A DNA stretch of 64,000 bases from Corallochytrium limacisporum (lineage: Eukaryota > Opisthokonta): assembly GCA_002811645.1 (NCBI GenBank), contig PDIP01000072.1, forward strand, positions 1 to 64,000. Direction: 5' to 3'. A program made the translations under genes and the position numbers. Shown here piece by piece: positions 49,793 through 59,205 of this stretch. The first letter of the stretch is position 1, and each line of letters starts with the position of its first letter. The notes beneath the pieces were generated by a model. It saw only the letters and a list, made by a program, of their open reading frames with translations, did no database searches and was not told the origin of the DNA.

Positions 49793-50272
49793 ATGAGTTC
49801 CGACGACGAAAACGAATTGAGCCTGCCTAAGGCAGCGCTGTACAACTACGTCCAGAACTGCGTTCCGGAAGAATACTATGTCACCGGCGATGCGAAAGAT
49901 CTCATCATGGACTGCTGTAATGAGTTCGTGCAGCTGATAGCCTCCGAGGCCAACAGTCAGTGTGAAAAGGAACAGAGAAAGGTTATAGTAGGGAAACATA
50001 TCCTGGCTGCCCTGAATGCGCTGGGCTTTGAAGACTATGTCGACGAAGTAAGGAGCTCAGGTGAGGAGGCAGAGAAGGCGGTCAAGAAGAAGAAAAAACC
50101 GTTGAAGGATCCCAAGGACATTGAAGCGCTGCGGCAGAAACAAATGGAATACTTGGCGGCAGCACGGGCAAAACAGAGTCTACCGCCGATGCAATGGGGT
50201 ACTGGAAGTGGGCAGCCACAAGCGCCGGGAAGTGCTCAACGGCCTGGCGGAAACGGTGCTGGAGGGCAGTGA
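49793..50272 (+). CDS. DR1: Negative cofactor 2 beta (Dr1), histone-fold repressor
   Basis: The product is 159 residues. The H2B-like histone fold of NC2-beta occupies about 9-90: ELSLPKAALYNYV, KDLIMDCCNEFVQLIASEAN and KVIVGKHILAALNALGFEDYVDEV match Dr1 and its plant and fungal orthologues closely. It pairs with NC2-alpha (DRAP1) to bind TBP on promoters, blocking TFIIA/TFIIB and shaping TATA versus DPE-type transcription. After the fold come a Lys-rich patch (KKKKKPLKDP) and a Gln/Gly/Pro-rich tail. The size is similar to animal Dr1. Confidence 0.92.
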   Translation: MSSDDENELSLPKAALYNYVQNCVPEEYYVTGDAKDLIMDCCNEFVQLIASEANSQCEKEQRKVIVGKHILAALNALGFEDYVDEVRSSGEEAEKAVKKKKKPLKDPKDIEALRQKQMEYLAAARAKQSLPPMQWGTGSGQPQAPGSAQRPGGNGAGGQ

Positions 50273-50403
50273 CGACAATTCAACCGAAAGCATAAAAACC
50301 TTATGAACTATAATCATGATCAAAGAGTTGAGTCTTTCAGAAGCTTAACATGTCAGAGGTGGTCATATGTGTAGCACAGGAAAGATTTCACAACAGACAA
50401 AAC

Positions 50404-50730
50404 TTATTTGAGAGGGAATTGGCTGCCTTGGAAGTACTTCATCTTCTTGCCGTCGGCTGTGTACAGCTTCGGAATAACATTCTCTTTGAAATTCCGGAAC
50501 GGAGGTGCCGCCCAGTGATCTTCCCAGGCCTTTTTGTCACGCCATTCCTCGAAACAGGTGAAGATGCTTGGATTATTGAGATCTTGACCAAATGTGTAGC
50601 GTATGCAGCCATCTTCAAGACGACTCTGCCTGGCTAGCTCCGTGAAGATCTTCTTGGCGTCCTCTATCATGTCCTCCTTAACCTCAAGTGTGCCCTGAGC
50701 AAGGACGGTGCCTCCGGTCTCAACTGGCAT
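50404..50730 (-). CDS. ABM-domain (YgiN-like) monooxygenase, copy 1
   Basis: The product is 108 residues, a single antibiotic-biosynthesis-monooxygenase (dimeric alpha-beta barrel) domain. Diagnostic features are the first strand GTLEVKEDM, an amphipathic helix (EDAKKIFTELARQS), LEDGCIRYTFGQD, FEEWRDKKAWEDHW and the C-terminal strand. Members include the quinol monooxygenase YgiN and heme-degrading or polyketide-tailoring enzymes; the substrate cannot be inferred. TATTAAAG lies about 126-133 nt upstream. A similar gene follows on the same strand upstream (51379-51708), with LEDGC..YTFGQ and EEWRD identical in both, so the pair arose by tandem duplication. Confidence 0.85.
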   Translation of the reverse strand: MPVETGGTVLAQGTLEVKEDMIEDAKKIFTELARQSRLEDGCIRYTFGQDLNNPSIFTCFEEWRDKKAWEDHWAAPPFRNFKENVIPKLYTADGKKMKYFQGSQFPLK

Positions 50731-50770
50731 GGTGTCTAGTATTGATCTTTTTGGTGGTGTTGGTGGTGCT

Positions 50771-50791
50771 GATGATGATGATGATGATGAT
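50771..50791. repeat. GAT trinucleotide repeat
   Basis: Seven GAT units in the presumed 5' untranslated region of ABM copy 1. Confidence 0.8.
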
Positions 50792-50855
50792 GGTGTACTA
50801 CTCTGTCCTGATCACAGACTCCTTCTGATAGCCCTTAATTATGGGAACACCCTGC

Positions 50856-50863
50856 CTTTAATA
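50856..50863 (-). promoter_or_regulatory. TATA-like box TATTAAAG
   Basis: Minus-strand TATTAAAG about 126-133 nt upstream of the ABM copy 1 ATG. Confidence 0.35.
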
Positions 50864-51378
50864 CAAGAGAATCCACACACTTTACCCCCGCGGACGCGTC
50901 CGTACACGTCGTCAGCGCAAACGCGAACCCGACGATGACAGAGAGATATGAACCTCGCTGCCTCTCTTCCGCTCCGTTCGCGTCTCCCAGGGAGGACGTC
51001 AATGCTGCAGACACAGGAGGGGGGGGAGGGGGGAGTGAGGAAGTGAAAGTGGTGGAGAGGGAAACTTGCATCGCCTGGGAAAGTATGCGCATAGTCAATT
51101 AATGAACTTTTATTTGATCACAGCTGCTCTCTCCGCTGTCTTACTTGGTTAGGCTTTGTTTCATTCAATCGGCTGCTCCGACCGCGAGTGTGTGCGCAAA
51201 GACCCGCGATCGCGGGATGGCAAAAGCCATGCTCAATCCAGAAATGCCAATCCGACGAACACCTCGTAACAAACCATTTGTACGTCGCAATCTGGGAATG
51301 GGGAGACGTGACGTCAGGGATGCAGACATTCACAAACTACCGAACGCGCTAAAGGTTCCACCTCACAGCGATATCCAT
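50864..51378. other. Spacer between the two ABM genes
   Basis: About 515 bp with a G-rich tract (51018-51036). No gene recognised. Confidence 0.35.
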
Positions 51379-51708
51379 CTACGACCGGATGAACTCGCGG
51401 CTCAGGAAGCCCTTCATGTTGTCGAAGCCCTCTTGTGTGTAAATGATGGGAAAATGGACTTTGACATGATTCTGGAAAGGAGCTGCTTTGTGATGGTTCC
51501 TCCATGCTTCGTGGTCGCGCCACTCCTCGATGAGCGAGAATACTGTGGGATCATCAATATTCTGGCCAAAGGTGTACTGGGCGCAGCCGTCTTCGAGTTG
51601 AACCTCCTTGGCTAGTTCTCTGAAGATCTTCTTTGCCTCCTCAACTTTATCCGCTTGAACATGCAGCGTGCCCTGGATGGCAACGGTGGTTCCGGCTTCG
51701 GTCGGCAT
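51379..51708 (-). CDS. ABM-domain (YgiN-like) monooxygenase, copy 2
   Basis: The product is 109 residues starting at MPTEAGTT. That ATG aligns with the start of copy 1; the frame is open a further 68 codons upstream to a TTG but shows no homology there. It carries the same fold and conserved blocks as copy 1: GTLHVQADKVEEAKKIF, LEDGCAQYTFGQN and IEEWRDHEAWRNHH. The second half differs enough that the duplication is not recent. Function is unknown beyond the ABM fold. Confidence 0.82.
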   Translation of the reverse strand: MPTEAGTTVAIQGTLHVQADKVEEAKKIFRELAKEVQLEDGCAQYTFGQNIDDPTVFSLIEEWRDHEAWRNHHKAAPFQNHVKVHFPIIYTQEGFDNMKGFLSREFIRS

Positions 51709-53233
51709 GATGTCTAGTTCTCGATGGTTGGCACGATGATGACATTGGCGACGATCACTAGTTGTTTCTTGCTGATCAGAGGGCTCTCTCATATCAACGG
51801 CGTGGTATCTTACATAGGTGATCATCCGCATGCTGCATGCATCCGTATGCATCGCCTGCACCGTATGTGATCCGCTGATGGTAATCGGGAGTTGAACACT
51901 TCGGCTTCGCAAGCCTCGTGCCTATAGCCGTCCCATGGAAGCGATGTATGGAAAGCTTTTCAACACCCCAATGGGGAGGCTATCTCATCACGCAAAAACA
52001 TTTACATAGTTAATTAATGGACGGGGGCTGGAGGACGGGCGGTGTTCTTGCTATCTCTCAGTCTCCTGTCTCTTCCTGGATCGAAGATGACACTACGTTG
52101 GTCTCGAAGGTCAACAAATGCGGAAAAAGACATATGTGTTCAACACACGCCATGCTGACTAATTGGCACGGGTCACAAACAGCTCTTACGGATCGGGGTT
52201 TGATTGACTCTATGAAAATGGGATCCCTCCACAGCACGTCCAATCTTGAGAGCCATCTTCTCCTTTAGGGGATCTCAACCTGAGGGCGGCTGGGATCTCC
52301 TTACGTGCACTCTGGTCTGAGTCGCTGCCATGTGTGGCATTGCGCTGCATATTTGTTCCGAACTGGGCGCGGATCGACTGTGGTGCACTGCAACGGGCCT
52401 CCTCAGGATCTGTAGGTCCTATGAGCGCTCTCCATGCCAGTACCGCCTTCCTTTCGGAGACAGAGAGCGATACGGACAGAGTGAAGATCCTTTGGTTCGC
52501 CTCATAGAGTCCAATCTACCGCTCAGCTGGTGCACGGTGTTCATGTCTCACTCAGTCACCCCACGCATGTACCGTCCGAACGCTCTCTCTTGCAGAGTGG
52601 CCCGGGGCTGCCTGCCAGCGGCCGCCGACCGGGGTTTCCCTCTTCTCCCCCCTTCTCTCTCTTTAGACCCTAGCATTTCTCCCGAGGGCGGGTCTCTGTC
52701 CCTGTCGAGGCAGGCATTGTATTCTGAAAATATAGAATCAGTGTACTTTGCGAATCTATCGAAATAACACACAAAATTACACACAAATTTGAAACCTGTC
52801 ACAATTTATTGGGAAAAGTTTTTGTCCCTCACTCTCATTCATAAATTTTCTTGAATTTTCCAGCCCAGAAGCTAGAACGCCCGGCAGGGCGAAACTGCCT
52901 TAAGTTGTACTCAGAGTCCGGTTTCAGAAAGATCAAGTACTGAAAGTACTGGGTAACGATCGGTCCCGGTCTTTCAGTACCGGGGACCGTGGCAGAAGTG
53001 TGACCCCGGAAGGGGGCCCTTGTACCTAGGGCTCAAGCCGAGTGCCATATAATTGAAGGCGACACAGGCGCACTCACAGCCGTCGCCCGGGCCATTCGGT
53101 ATGAGCAGTAGTAGTGGGGCTACTAGCCAGCAGAACTTGCCGCCCCTTTTCCTGTGTTTGGTTGCAGTACACACAGGTGAACATTCTCATAATGATATAT
53201 GATAATGCTTCGGATAAATACCATGGTTCCTGC
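51709..53233. other. 1.5-kb spacer
   Basis: No gene recognised. It contains the inverted-repeat structure at 52937-52991 and a pyrimidine-rich patch (52637-52665). Confidence 0.4.
52937..52991. repeat. Nested inverted repeat
   Basis: GTACTGAAAG (52937-52946) has its exact complement CTTTCAGTAC at 52971-52980. GGTCCCGGT just before the second arm can pair with ACCGGGGACC just after it (one bulge), and AGTACTGAAAGTACT is itself an interrupted palindrome. Two alternative hairpins can therefore form. It could be a structured RNA or remnant of an element end. Confidence 0.5.
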
Positions 53234-53241
53234 TATTTGAG
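53234..53241 (+). promoter_or_regulatory. TATA-like box TATTTGAG
   Basis: TATTTGAG 94-101 nt upstream of the eS17 ATG, a one-base variant of the recurrent TATTTAAG box. Confidence 0.35.
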
Positions 53242-53334
53242 AAGGTATCTCATGGAGAACGTGTGATTAGTTAAGGTCAGAGGATCAAATTAGTTTTCAG
53301 TCAGAACTAGGTCGGAAAATTAAATTCTGCAAAC

Positions 53335-53733
53335 ATGGGTAGGGTTCGCACCAAGACCGTCAAGAAGGCCGCTCGGGTCATCATCGAGAAGTACTACACT
53401 CGTCTGACTCTCGATTTCCACACCAACAAGCGCATCGCTGCCGAGATCGCTGTAATTCCCTCCAAGCGGTTGAGGAACAAGATCGCTGGTTTCGTTACAC
53501 ATTTGATGAAGCGCATTCAGAAGGGACCTGTGCGCGGCATCTCCATTAAGCTGCAGGAGGAGGAGCGTGAGCGTCGTGACAACTACGTTCCTGAGGTCTC
53601 TGCTCTGGAGCAGGATGTTATCGAGGTGGATGCTGCTGTCAAGAACCTGCTGAAGGATATGGACATGGACAACCTTCCCGGTGTCGAGGAGAAGAAGCCC
53701 GACACCTATGTCGGTCGCCCTCGCCGCGTGTAA
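53335..53733 (+). CDS. RPS17: 40S ribosomal protein eS17
   Basis: The product is 132 residues, about the family's usual length. It is a component of the small ribosomal subunit head. The conserved N-terminal block [21 protein letters not shown], then [36 protein letters not shown] and [19 protein letters not shown], are unmistakable. Strongly biased codon use (AAG, CGT, CTG) fits a highly expressed gene. It is a single exon, although ribosomal protein genes in many eukaryotes have early introns. Confidence 0.97.
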   Translation: MGRVRTKTVKKAARVIIEKYYTRLTLDFHTNKRIAAEIAVIPSKRLRNKIAGFVTHLMKRIQKGPVRGISIKLQEEERERRDNYVPEVSALEQDVIEVDAAVKNLLKDMDMDNLPGVEEKKPDTYVGRPRRV

Positions 53734-54172
53734 GAAGTCCCCTTTATAGTTATGGCCATTTGATTCTTAGTTTCACCAAAGAACCATAAGTTATATCAAA
53801 CACACCAATCAGCATATCAAAACTTTCACAATGGGAGAGTATACAGCGAAGCAGAACACATGAAGCAACGGAAAGTTAGGCACCTCTGTCAATGTCGGAT
53901 ACCCTAAACCCCCATGCAAAATGACAGTTTGCATTCGGAATATCTGAAATACGTGTACATGGTTTGCTGCGTGTCGGGTTCTAAGGTTGTTTGACCTGGT
54001 CTTTGTCACCGACTGCTCTGCTTTATGCTTTTGAGACGTGGCTTGCTCTCTCAAGATCATCATTTTCATCACCGTTTTTTCGTTTTACTTTCATGAAAGC
54101 CAGACCTCATTTGAATGCAAAGAGTGTCTGCTTTGTAAATCGCATAGTCAATAAAATTACATGGACAATCCT
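53734..54172. other. Convergent 3' spacer
   Basis: About 440 bp between the stops of eS17 and the BTB gene. No gene seen. Confidence 0.4.
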
Positions 54173-56218
54173 TTATATACTGTCATTCATGTGTGACTTG
54201 GGCATTGTGGCTGCACCACGAGCAGCATCGTCGGTTTCGAGGTCATCGCCGGGCTTTACTTCCAGATACCCACAATGCTCACTTTCGCGGTCCGAAATTG
54301 GGCGTCCTACTCCCTTGATGGTTGCATGGGGTACGTACTCAAAGGTGATGAGCACAGGAGTGTCGGGTTCAAGCTCGAAGCGCATGTACTCGTTGAAAAT
54401 TTCCTCGGGATCATTTGGATTGTTCAAGGTCCAATATCCCGTCACCGACATGCAGCTGGAGGTCTCAATGTTCGCACAATCGCGCTCGTATGGGTCATCT
54501 TGAGTGCCTTCCGTTGGAGATGCGTCATACCATCTGAGAGTACCGTCGGGATGGGCCACCTCAAAGTACGGAGCCTCCCCGTCGGGACGACAACGCTTCA
54601 AAATGAATACACGCACGCGCATGAGAATCTGTGTAGCGTTGAATCGGTATCTGCTTCTATCACAGATGCTTGGATGGCCCGAGGAGAAGATACCAAGGTC
54701 GCACCTGTTGTTCCCAGGGTACGTCAGCCGCAGTTCGAGGTCGTGATCCAGTCCATCGATGAGCATATCTGTCCCGCTCCCGGACCCACTGTCACCTGTG
54801 TACCCAAACCAACTAAAGCGCATCGCATGTTCACTCTGAAGATCGCTTCTTGGACAGATGCATTCCATTCTGCCGTGATCGAACACTGTGTCATTGGAAC
54901 CGAGTTCTCCAGCTTCAAGAGCCGGCCGAAGGGCAGTAACTGCCGAAGAGTGACGTCTCGCAAGAGTGCTGATCGCCAGCTTTGCTAACGCATGTAATAC
55001 CTGCTCAGATTTCATGCACTTCAATCTCGCAAAGTTGAGCGCATGGACAGTTTCAGAGTCATCTCTGGACTGACCCGTCCCGTAATTTGATGTGTGAAGA
55101 TACTCCGAGTGGGCCCCCCGAAGAACCTGTGTCCAGCGGACATGTTCACATATATAATCTACCCAACTGTCTACTAGCCTGCGATTTGCTTTTTTCAGAT
55201 CAGAGTTCCAATTCAACCGTCGATGCTCCTGGCACCAGATTCTTGAGACATGGGCTGGTGATACCTGGTATGTTTCATGGAAATACAAGCGGTTCTTACT
55301 GAAACATTCACTGTCACAGGCAGGTACACATTCAGACATCATCACCTCACATTCCATCCTGTGAACAAGGTCTACGAGAAAGTCAAGATCAGAGGTCACA
55401 GCCATTGCCGGCCGAGGATGACATTCGAATACTCCACTTCCTGGTCGAATGATGTCAGGCGAGCACCACATGTGACCAGGAGCTCTTGGAACCTCATTCC
55501 ACACATTGTGCAATGCAAACCAATGGCTACTGACCTTCAGGAACCTGTCCCTGAGGGCCCCGTACCTGGGCATGTAGGTTGGCATTTGGTGAACCAAACG
55601 GTTGGCGTCTGGAAACAACGCGTGGTCAAGGTTGTCGCACAGGAACTCGAGGCATTGCTTCAAGAGCTCTTCATGCCAAAATCCAATGCTCAAGGCAAAC
55701 AATGAAAGCACATTGTCTTTCGTGATCACGACATCTTTGTAGAGTGAAATTAAGGCACGCTCACAGACCGCGTCGGTAAACATACCAAACGCACTCAAAT
55801 ATCCTGTGATTCCCATGGTTAACGTATGACCGGACGATTTGTCAGATAAGAATCCCGCAATGGTCTTTGATTGGCGGATGATATGTCTATGTAAGTGTTT
55901 GCGAATCCGGACGACTACCCGGTCCTGGTCAATTTGCGGATTGTGGTCAACTTTGCAGCCCACAAAATTGTCTTCCGGGCGGTATACAATCATTTCTACC
56001 TCAATATCTGCACCTTCACCTTTGACGTACATGGACTCAAAAAGATAATTAGACGCAGAGCGGTTCTTCTTCCGTGGCGGGGATCTCCCGTAGTCCTCAT
56101 CGTCCACAAAGTGGGAACCACTTCCTCTATCCGTCGAGCCTGGCGAGATTCTCCGACGCTTACGCCCAGAGCCCGAAACGGCCTCGACAACTTTCTCAAT
56201 AAAGGTGGCAATCGGCAT
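54173..56218 (-). CDS. BTB/POZ-domain protein with novel C-terminus
   Basis: The product is 681 residues from the ATG at 56218; the frame to 56290 opens with GTG. The N-terminus has basic clusters of nuclear-import type (GRKRRRIS, PPRKKNRS). A divergent BTB/POZ fold lies at about 90-200: RIRKHLHRHIIRQSKTIAGFL (HRxIL...S..F type), then LSAFGMFTDAVCERALISLYKDVVITKDNVLSLFALSIGFWHEELLKQCLEFL. The remaining 470 residues are Cys-, His- and Trp-rich and match nothing I recognise; they may form a MATH- or TRAF-like beta domain near the C-terminus (about 480-640). BTB proteins commonly act as cullin-3 adaptors or transcription cofactors; neither is established here. Confidence 0.7.
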   Translation of the reverse strand: MPIATFIEKVVEAVSGSGRKRRRISPGSTDRGSGSHFVDDEDYGRSPPRKKNRSASNYLFESMYVKGEGADIEVEMIVYRPEDNFVGCKVDHNPQIDQDRVVVRIRKHLHRHIIRQSKTIAGFLSDKSSGHTLTMGITGYLSAFGMFTDAVCERALISLYKDVVITKDNVLSLFALSIGFWHEELLKQCLEFLCDNLDHALFPDANRLVHQMPTYMPRYGALRDRFLKVSSHWFALHNVWNEVPRAPGHMWCSPDIIRPGSGVFECHPRPAMAVTSDLDFLVDLVHRMECEVMMSECVPACDSECFSKNRLYFHETYQVSPAHVSRIWCQEHRRLNWNSDLKKANRRLVDSWVDYICEHVRWTQVLRGAHSEYLHTSNYGTGQSRDDSETVHALNFARLKCMKSEQVLHALAKLAISTLARRHSSAVTALRPALEAGELGSNDTVFDHGRMECICPRSDLQSEHAMRFSWFGYTGDSGSGSGTDMLIDGLDHDLELRLTYPGNNRCDLGIFSSGHPSICDRSRYRFNATQILMRVRVFILKRCRPDGEAPYFEVAHPDGTLRWYDASPTEGTQDDPYERDCANIETSSCMSVTGYWTLNNPNDPEEIFNEYMRFELEPDTPVLITFEYVPHATIKGVGRPISDRESEHCGYLEVKPGDDLETDDAARGAATMPKSHMNDSI

Positions 56219-57258
56219 TTTGTTGGAATCACATGTTTCTGATTCTTTGTTTTTCCCCGGGGCAGAACCTGTGCGTTTTGAAATGAACACTCTCTACTCA
56301 CTGCGTCTATCACGGTGGTTGCTTCCCACTGCCAAGACAAGGAGTCTTTCGTATACCTTGAGATCACTTGGTTCTGTGCAGTCGGCTTGAGGACTGCTCG
56401 GGGTCTCAACAAGAGAAGGTGGAGATATCAGCAGGGATCTGACCCTGTTCCGGAGTCTCAATATCAACGAGTCCTGGCGGGGAAGCGACCCCTCTTTTTG
56501 CCCTACGCAACCGGTCCCTGACAGTGGAAAGTACCCTTGAACTGTACGCTGAGGCCCCGTCACCCCGCTGAGGGCACACTGGGGAGCGCAGACCGAACGC
56601 GGTGGTACCACCATTAGGAACCACCAAGTAACACAGCAAAAGGGCGCGAAAAGGGGACAAAAATATATAGGGGCCTAATTTTGTATTTGAAACAGTCGCG
56701 TCTTAGAACCCGCCCGCGGAGAAGGGGGAGGTGTGCGGGGAGGATGCAAGGCAATGGGGGGCAGAAATACTTGCTTCGCTTGCTGCAAATCGGTTCGAAA
56801 CGCGGTCTTGCTACCCGTGCCTTGCCGTGCAACGAATACACCATCGCACAGGGGTTCCAAGTAGAAACCCATCAATCCGATATGTCACCCCATGAGCCAG
56901 CCCGTCAAACCCTTGTTGCAAAACCTCGAACGGTTTTTTCTTCCAAACTGGTGTGCCCTCATGTACGGAGTGCGTACAATTTTGTATACCGACTATCCTG
57001 AACTCTGCCACCCCGCTTCTCTCCTGCCTCCTCGGTCTCGTTAGCCTAAGCCACATTGGCACAAGCGGGCAGGCATCGGTGGAACAAAACCCGAGGTATA
57101 TGAGTGCTGATGAGCTCCTTAAAGAAATTGTGCGGTGAATTGCACATTTTAATTTTTGTACATTGAATAATATCTGGTTAAAATTTGTCCTTTGATCAAA
57201 CTCCACAAAGGAGAATGTAAGTGTATACTACGAAGCAGCACACAACCACAACACAAGG
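56219..57258. other. Divergent promoter region with GGTACCACC
   Basis: About 1 kb between the BTB and THOC1 genes. It contains the symmetric GGTGGTACCACC word (about 56600-56611). No additional gene recognised. Confidence 0.4.
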
Positions 57259-59205
57259 ATGACCACTCCGCGCGGAGACGGAACTGCGGAGGCCCTGGTC
57301 AAGGCTATCGCTGACCGTGGTTCGTTGGGTACAGCAAAGCAGCTGGGAGAGCTGACAAAGGGTCTTAAGGCCCAAGGTCTGACGGAGAGTGCCATCTGCA
57401 CCGCTGTGGTACGGTCCGTGCTCCAGTCCGGGGCGCTCATACCAGCAAAGGGAGGATCCATGGATGTGGCCACAGAACGGTTAAAAGATCTCATGCATAC
57501 GTTAGATGGAGCCATTCAGGACGACATTATTGGACCACGGGACATGTTTGATATGTTTGAGGATGCCTTTGAGACTTCGACTCTAGAGTTCAACAAACGG
57601 ATATTCACGGTACTGGCTGAGAATACAAATCTGTGGGCATCGCAGACGTACTATGCCAGAGGCAAGTTACCACTACTGCGTATGTGCAATCAACTGCTCA
57701 AGCGATTGAGTCGGAGCCTGGACAATGTTTACAGTGGTCGAATTCTCACCTTCCTGGCACATCTGTACCCCCTGAGCGAGAAATCGGGGCTGAACTTGAC
57801 CGGCGCGTTCTCTGAGGACGCCCAACTGGTTACGTTAGATGGCGATGTAGATGACGGTGACGAAGATATGGACGCGGGAAATGGACATGCAGGGCCGTCA
57901 GCAGACCAGAATGGGACGGGTGCTGAAACTGGCGAAGTTGCAGCGGTGGACAGCACAGGAGATGCTGTCGGCGACTTTCATCGCAGCTTTTGGGACCTTC
58001 AGACCTACCTGCTGGACCCCCGGAAAGTGTACGAGAGCGAGAAAGACTGGGAACGTTTCAAGGCACGCATTGAGATCGTCTTGGAGGCTTTCTCTACCGG
58101 AGCAGCTGTGGTGGCCAGTGGTGCGGAAGTGAAGGGTGAAGATGACGAGCAGATGGACACCGATGCTGTGGTTTCCGGCCGGGATGAAGACGGTGGCGAT
58201 TTGTACTTCCCCAAACACTTAACTTCAGGATCATTGATGACGATGCAGCTGAAGGATACCCATTTTCGTCGTCAAATTTGCGTGCAGTTACTTATCGCCT
58301 TCCAATATTTGAAAGCGAATGTCAAGTTCAAGACTCCTGAGCAGCACTTGAAGCCACAGCAGGAGAACTTTATTGATGCCTGCATACCCAAGGTCCATGA
58401 CGTTATTGCGAAGACCCCTCCTGATGGCAAGCGTTTCCTGCGCTCCATTAAGTATCTTTTGGCTAACGAAGAGTTCTGGAGCAGCTGGAAGAACAATGGC
58501 TGTCCGTCATTTGAAAGGGAGCCCGTGACAGTGGACGCAAGTGTGTACTTCAAGGGTCAGGAGCCCATCTGGGAGTCGCTGGCACGCACCATGGGTGTGG
58601 AGGATCCGGACAAGTCCATCGACATGGGAGATCCCGAGCTTACACGTCTGTGGAACCTGCAGGTTGACCTCAAAGACCCCACACGGGGCCATGTACCAAA
58701 CAGCTCTGAGATCTTCGAAGAGCTCGTAGAGCAGGAGGATCCCGATGCCGGCATCGAGGAGACGTACTTGGTTATCAAGAATCCAATGGTCCGCTTCCGA
58801 GCCCTTCGCTTGCTGTTACGAAACCGTTTGGACCTATTCTGCCGCAAAGAATTGTTCGATAATGGCTACAGGGACGCTCCGAAAGAGGCCTCCGAGACCC
58901 GGGCTAAGGTGCGTAGGACCACTCTGAAGGATGCTCGAGCCATGTTCCATGCCATGTGGGAGGAAGAGAATCCAGAGGAGGCAGCAGCTGCTACAGCTGC
59001 TACTGGTGCATCGGGTGAAAGTGAAATGAAACAGAGCGAAGAGTCTGAGCCGCCGTCCCAAGGTGTCAAGAGGCCTCGAGACGAAGCGGAAGCAGACTTT
59101 GAAAGTGCAGCAGATGAAGCTGAACCGGCCGCCGCTGCTGCCGCTGCTGTCGCTGCAGTAGTGGAAAGTGAGGAACCGAGTGCGAAGCGGGTCAGGACTG
59201 AATAA
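57259..59205 (+). CDS. THOC1: THO complex subunit 1 (THOC1/Hpr1-like)
   Basis: The product is 648 residues, close to the about 650 of animal THOC1. THO couples transcription to mRNP assembly and export and prevents R-loops. Matching blocks include IGPRDMFDMFEDAFETSTL, LRMCNQLLKRLSRSLDNVYSGRILTFLAHLYPLSEKSGLNLTGAF, FHRSFWDLQTYLLDP and FRRQICVQLLIAFQYLKAN. Then come PDGKRFLRSIKYLLANEEFWSSWKNNGCPSFER and LRLLLRNRLDLFCR. An acidic insert (about 195-240) interrupts the conserved part. The tail is Ala/Glu-rich with short basic motifs (KRPRDE, AKRVRTE) that may be nuclear signals; no death domain is seen. Confidence 0.92.
   Translation: MTTPRGDGTAEALVKAIADRGSLGTAKQLGELTKGLKAQGLTESAICTAVVRSVLQSGALIPAKGGSMDVATERLKDLMHTLDGAIQDDIIGPRDMFDMFEDAFETSTLEFNKRIFTVLAENTNLWASQTYYARGKLPLLRMCNQLLKRLSRSLDNVYSGRILTFLAHLYPLSEKSGLNLTGAFSEDAQLVTLDGDVDDGDEDMDAGNGHAGPSADQNGTGAETGEVAAVDSTGDAVGDFHRSFWDLQTYLLDPRKVYESEKDWERFKARIEIVLEAFSTGAAVVASGAEVKGEDDEQMDTDAVVSGRDEDGGDLYFPKHLTSGSLMTMQLKDTHFRRQICVQLLIAFQYLKANVKFKTPEQHLKPQQENFIDACIPKVHDVIAKTPPDGKRFLRSIKYLLANEEFWSSWKNNGCPSFEREPVTVDASVYFKGQEPIWESLARTMGVEDPDKSIDMGDPELTRLWNLQVDLKDPTRGHVPNSSEIFEELVEQEDPDAGIEETYLVIKNPMVRFRALRLLLRNRLDLFCRKELFDNGYRDAPKEASETRAKVRRTTLKDARAMFHAMWEEENPEEAAAATAATGASGESEMKQSEESEPPSQGVKRPRDEAEADFESAADEAEPAAAAAAAVAAVVESEEPSAKRVRTE

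Noticed and set aside
56780-56810. GGTTCGAAAC resembling a tRNA B box
   Set aside because: No matching A box, acceptor stem or anticodon arm at the right spacing.
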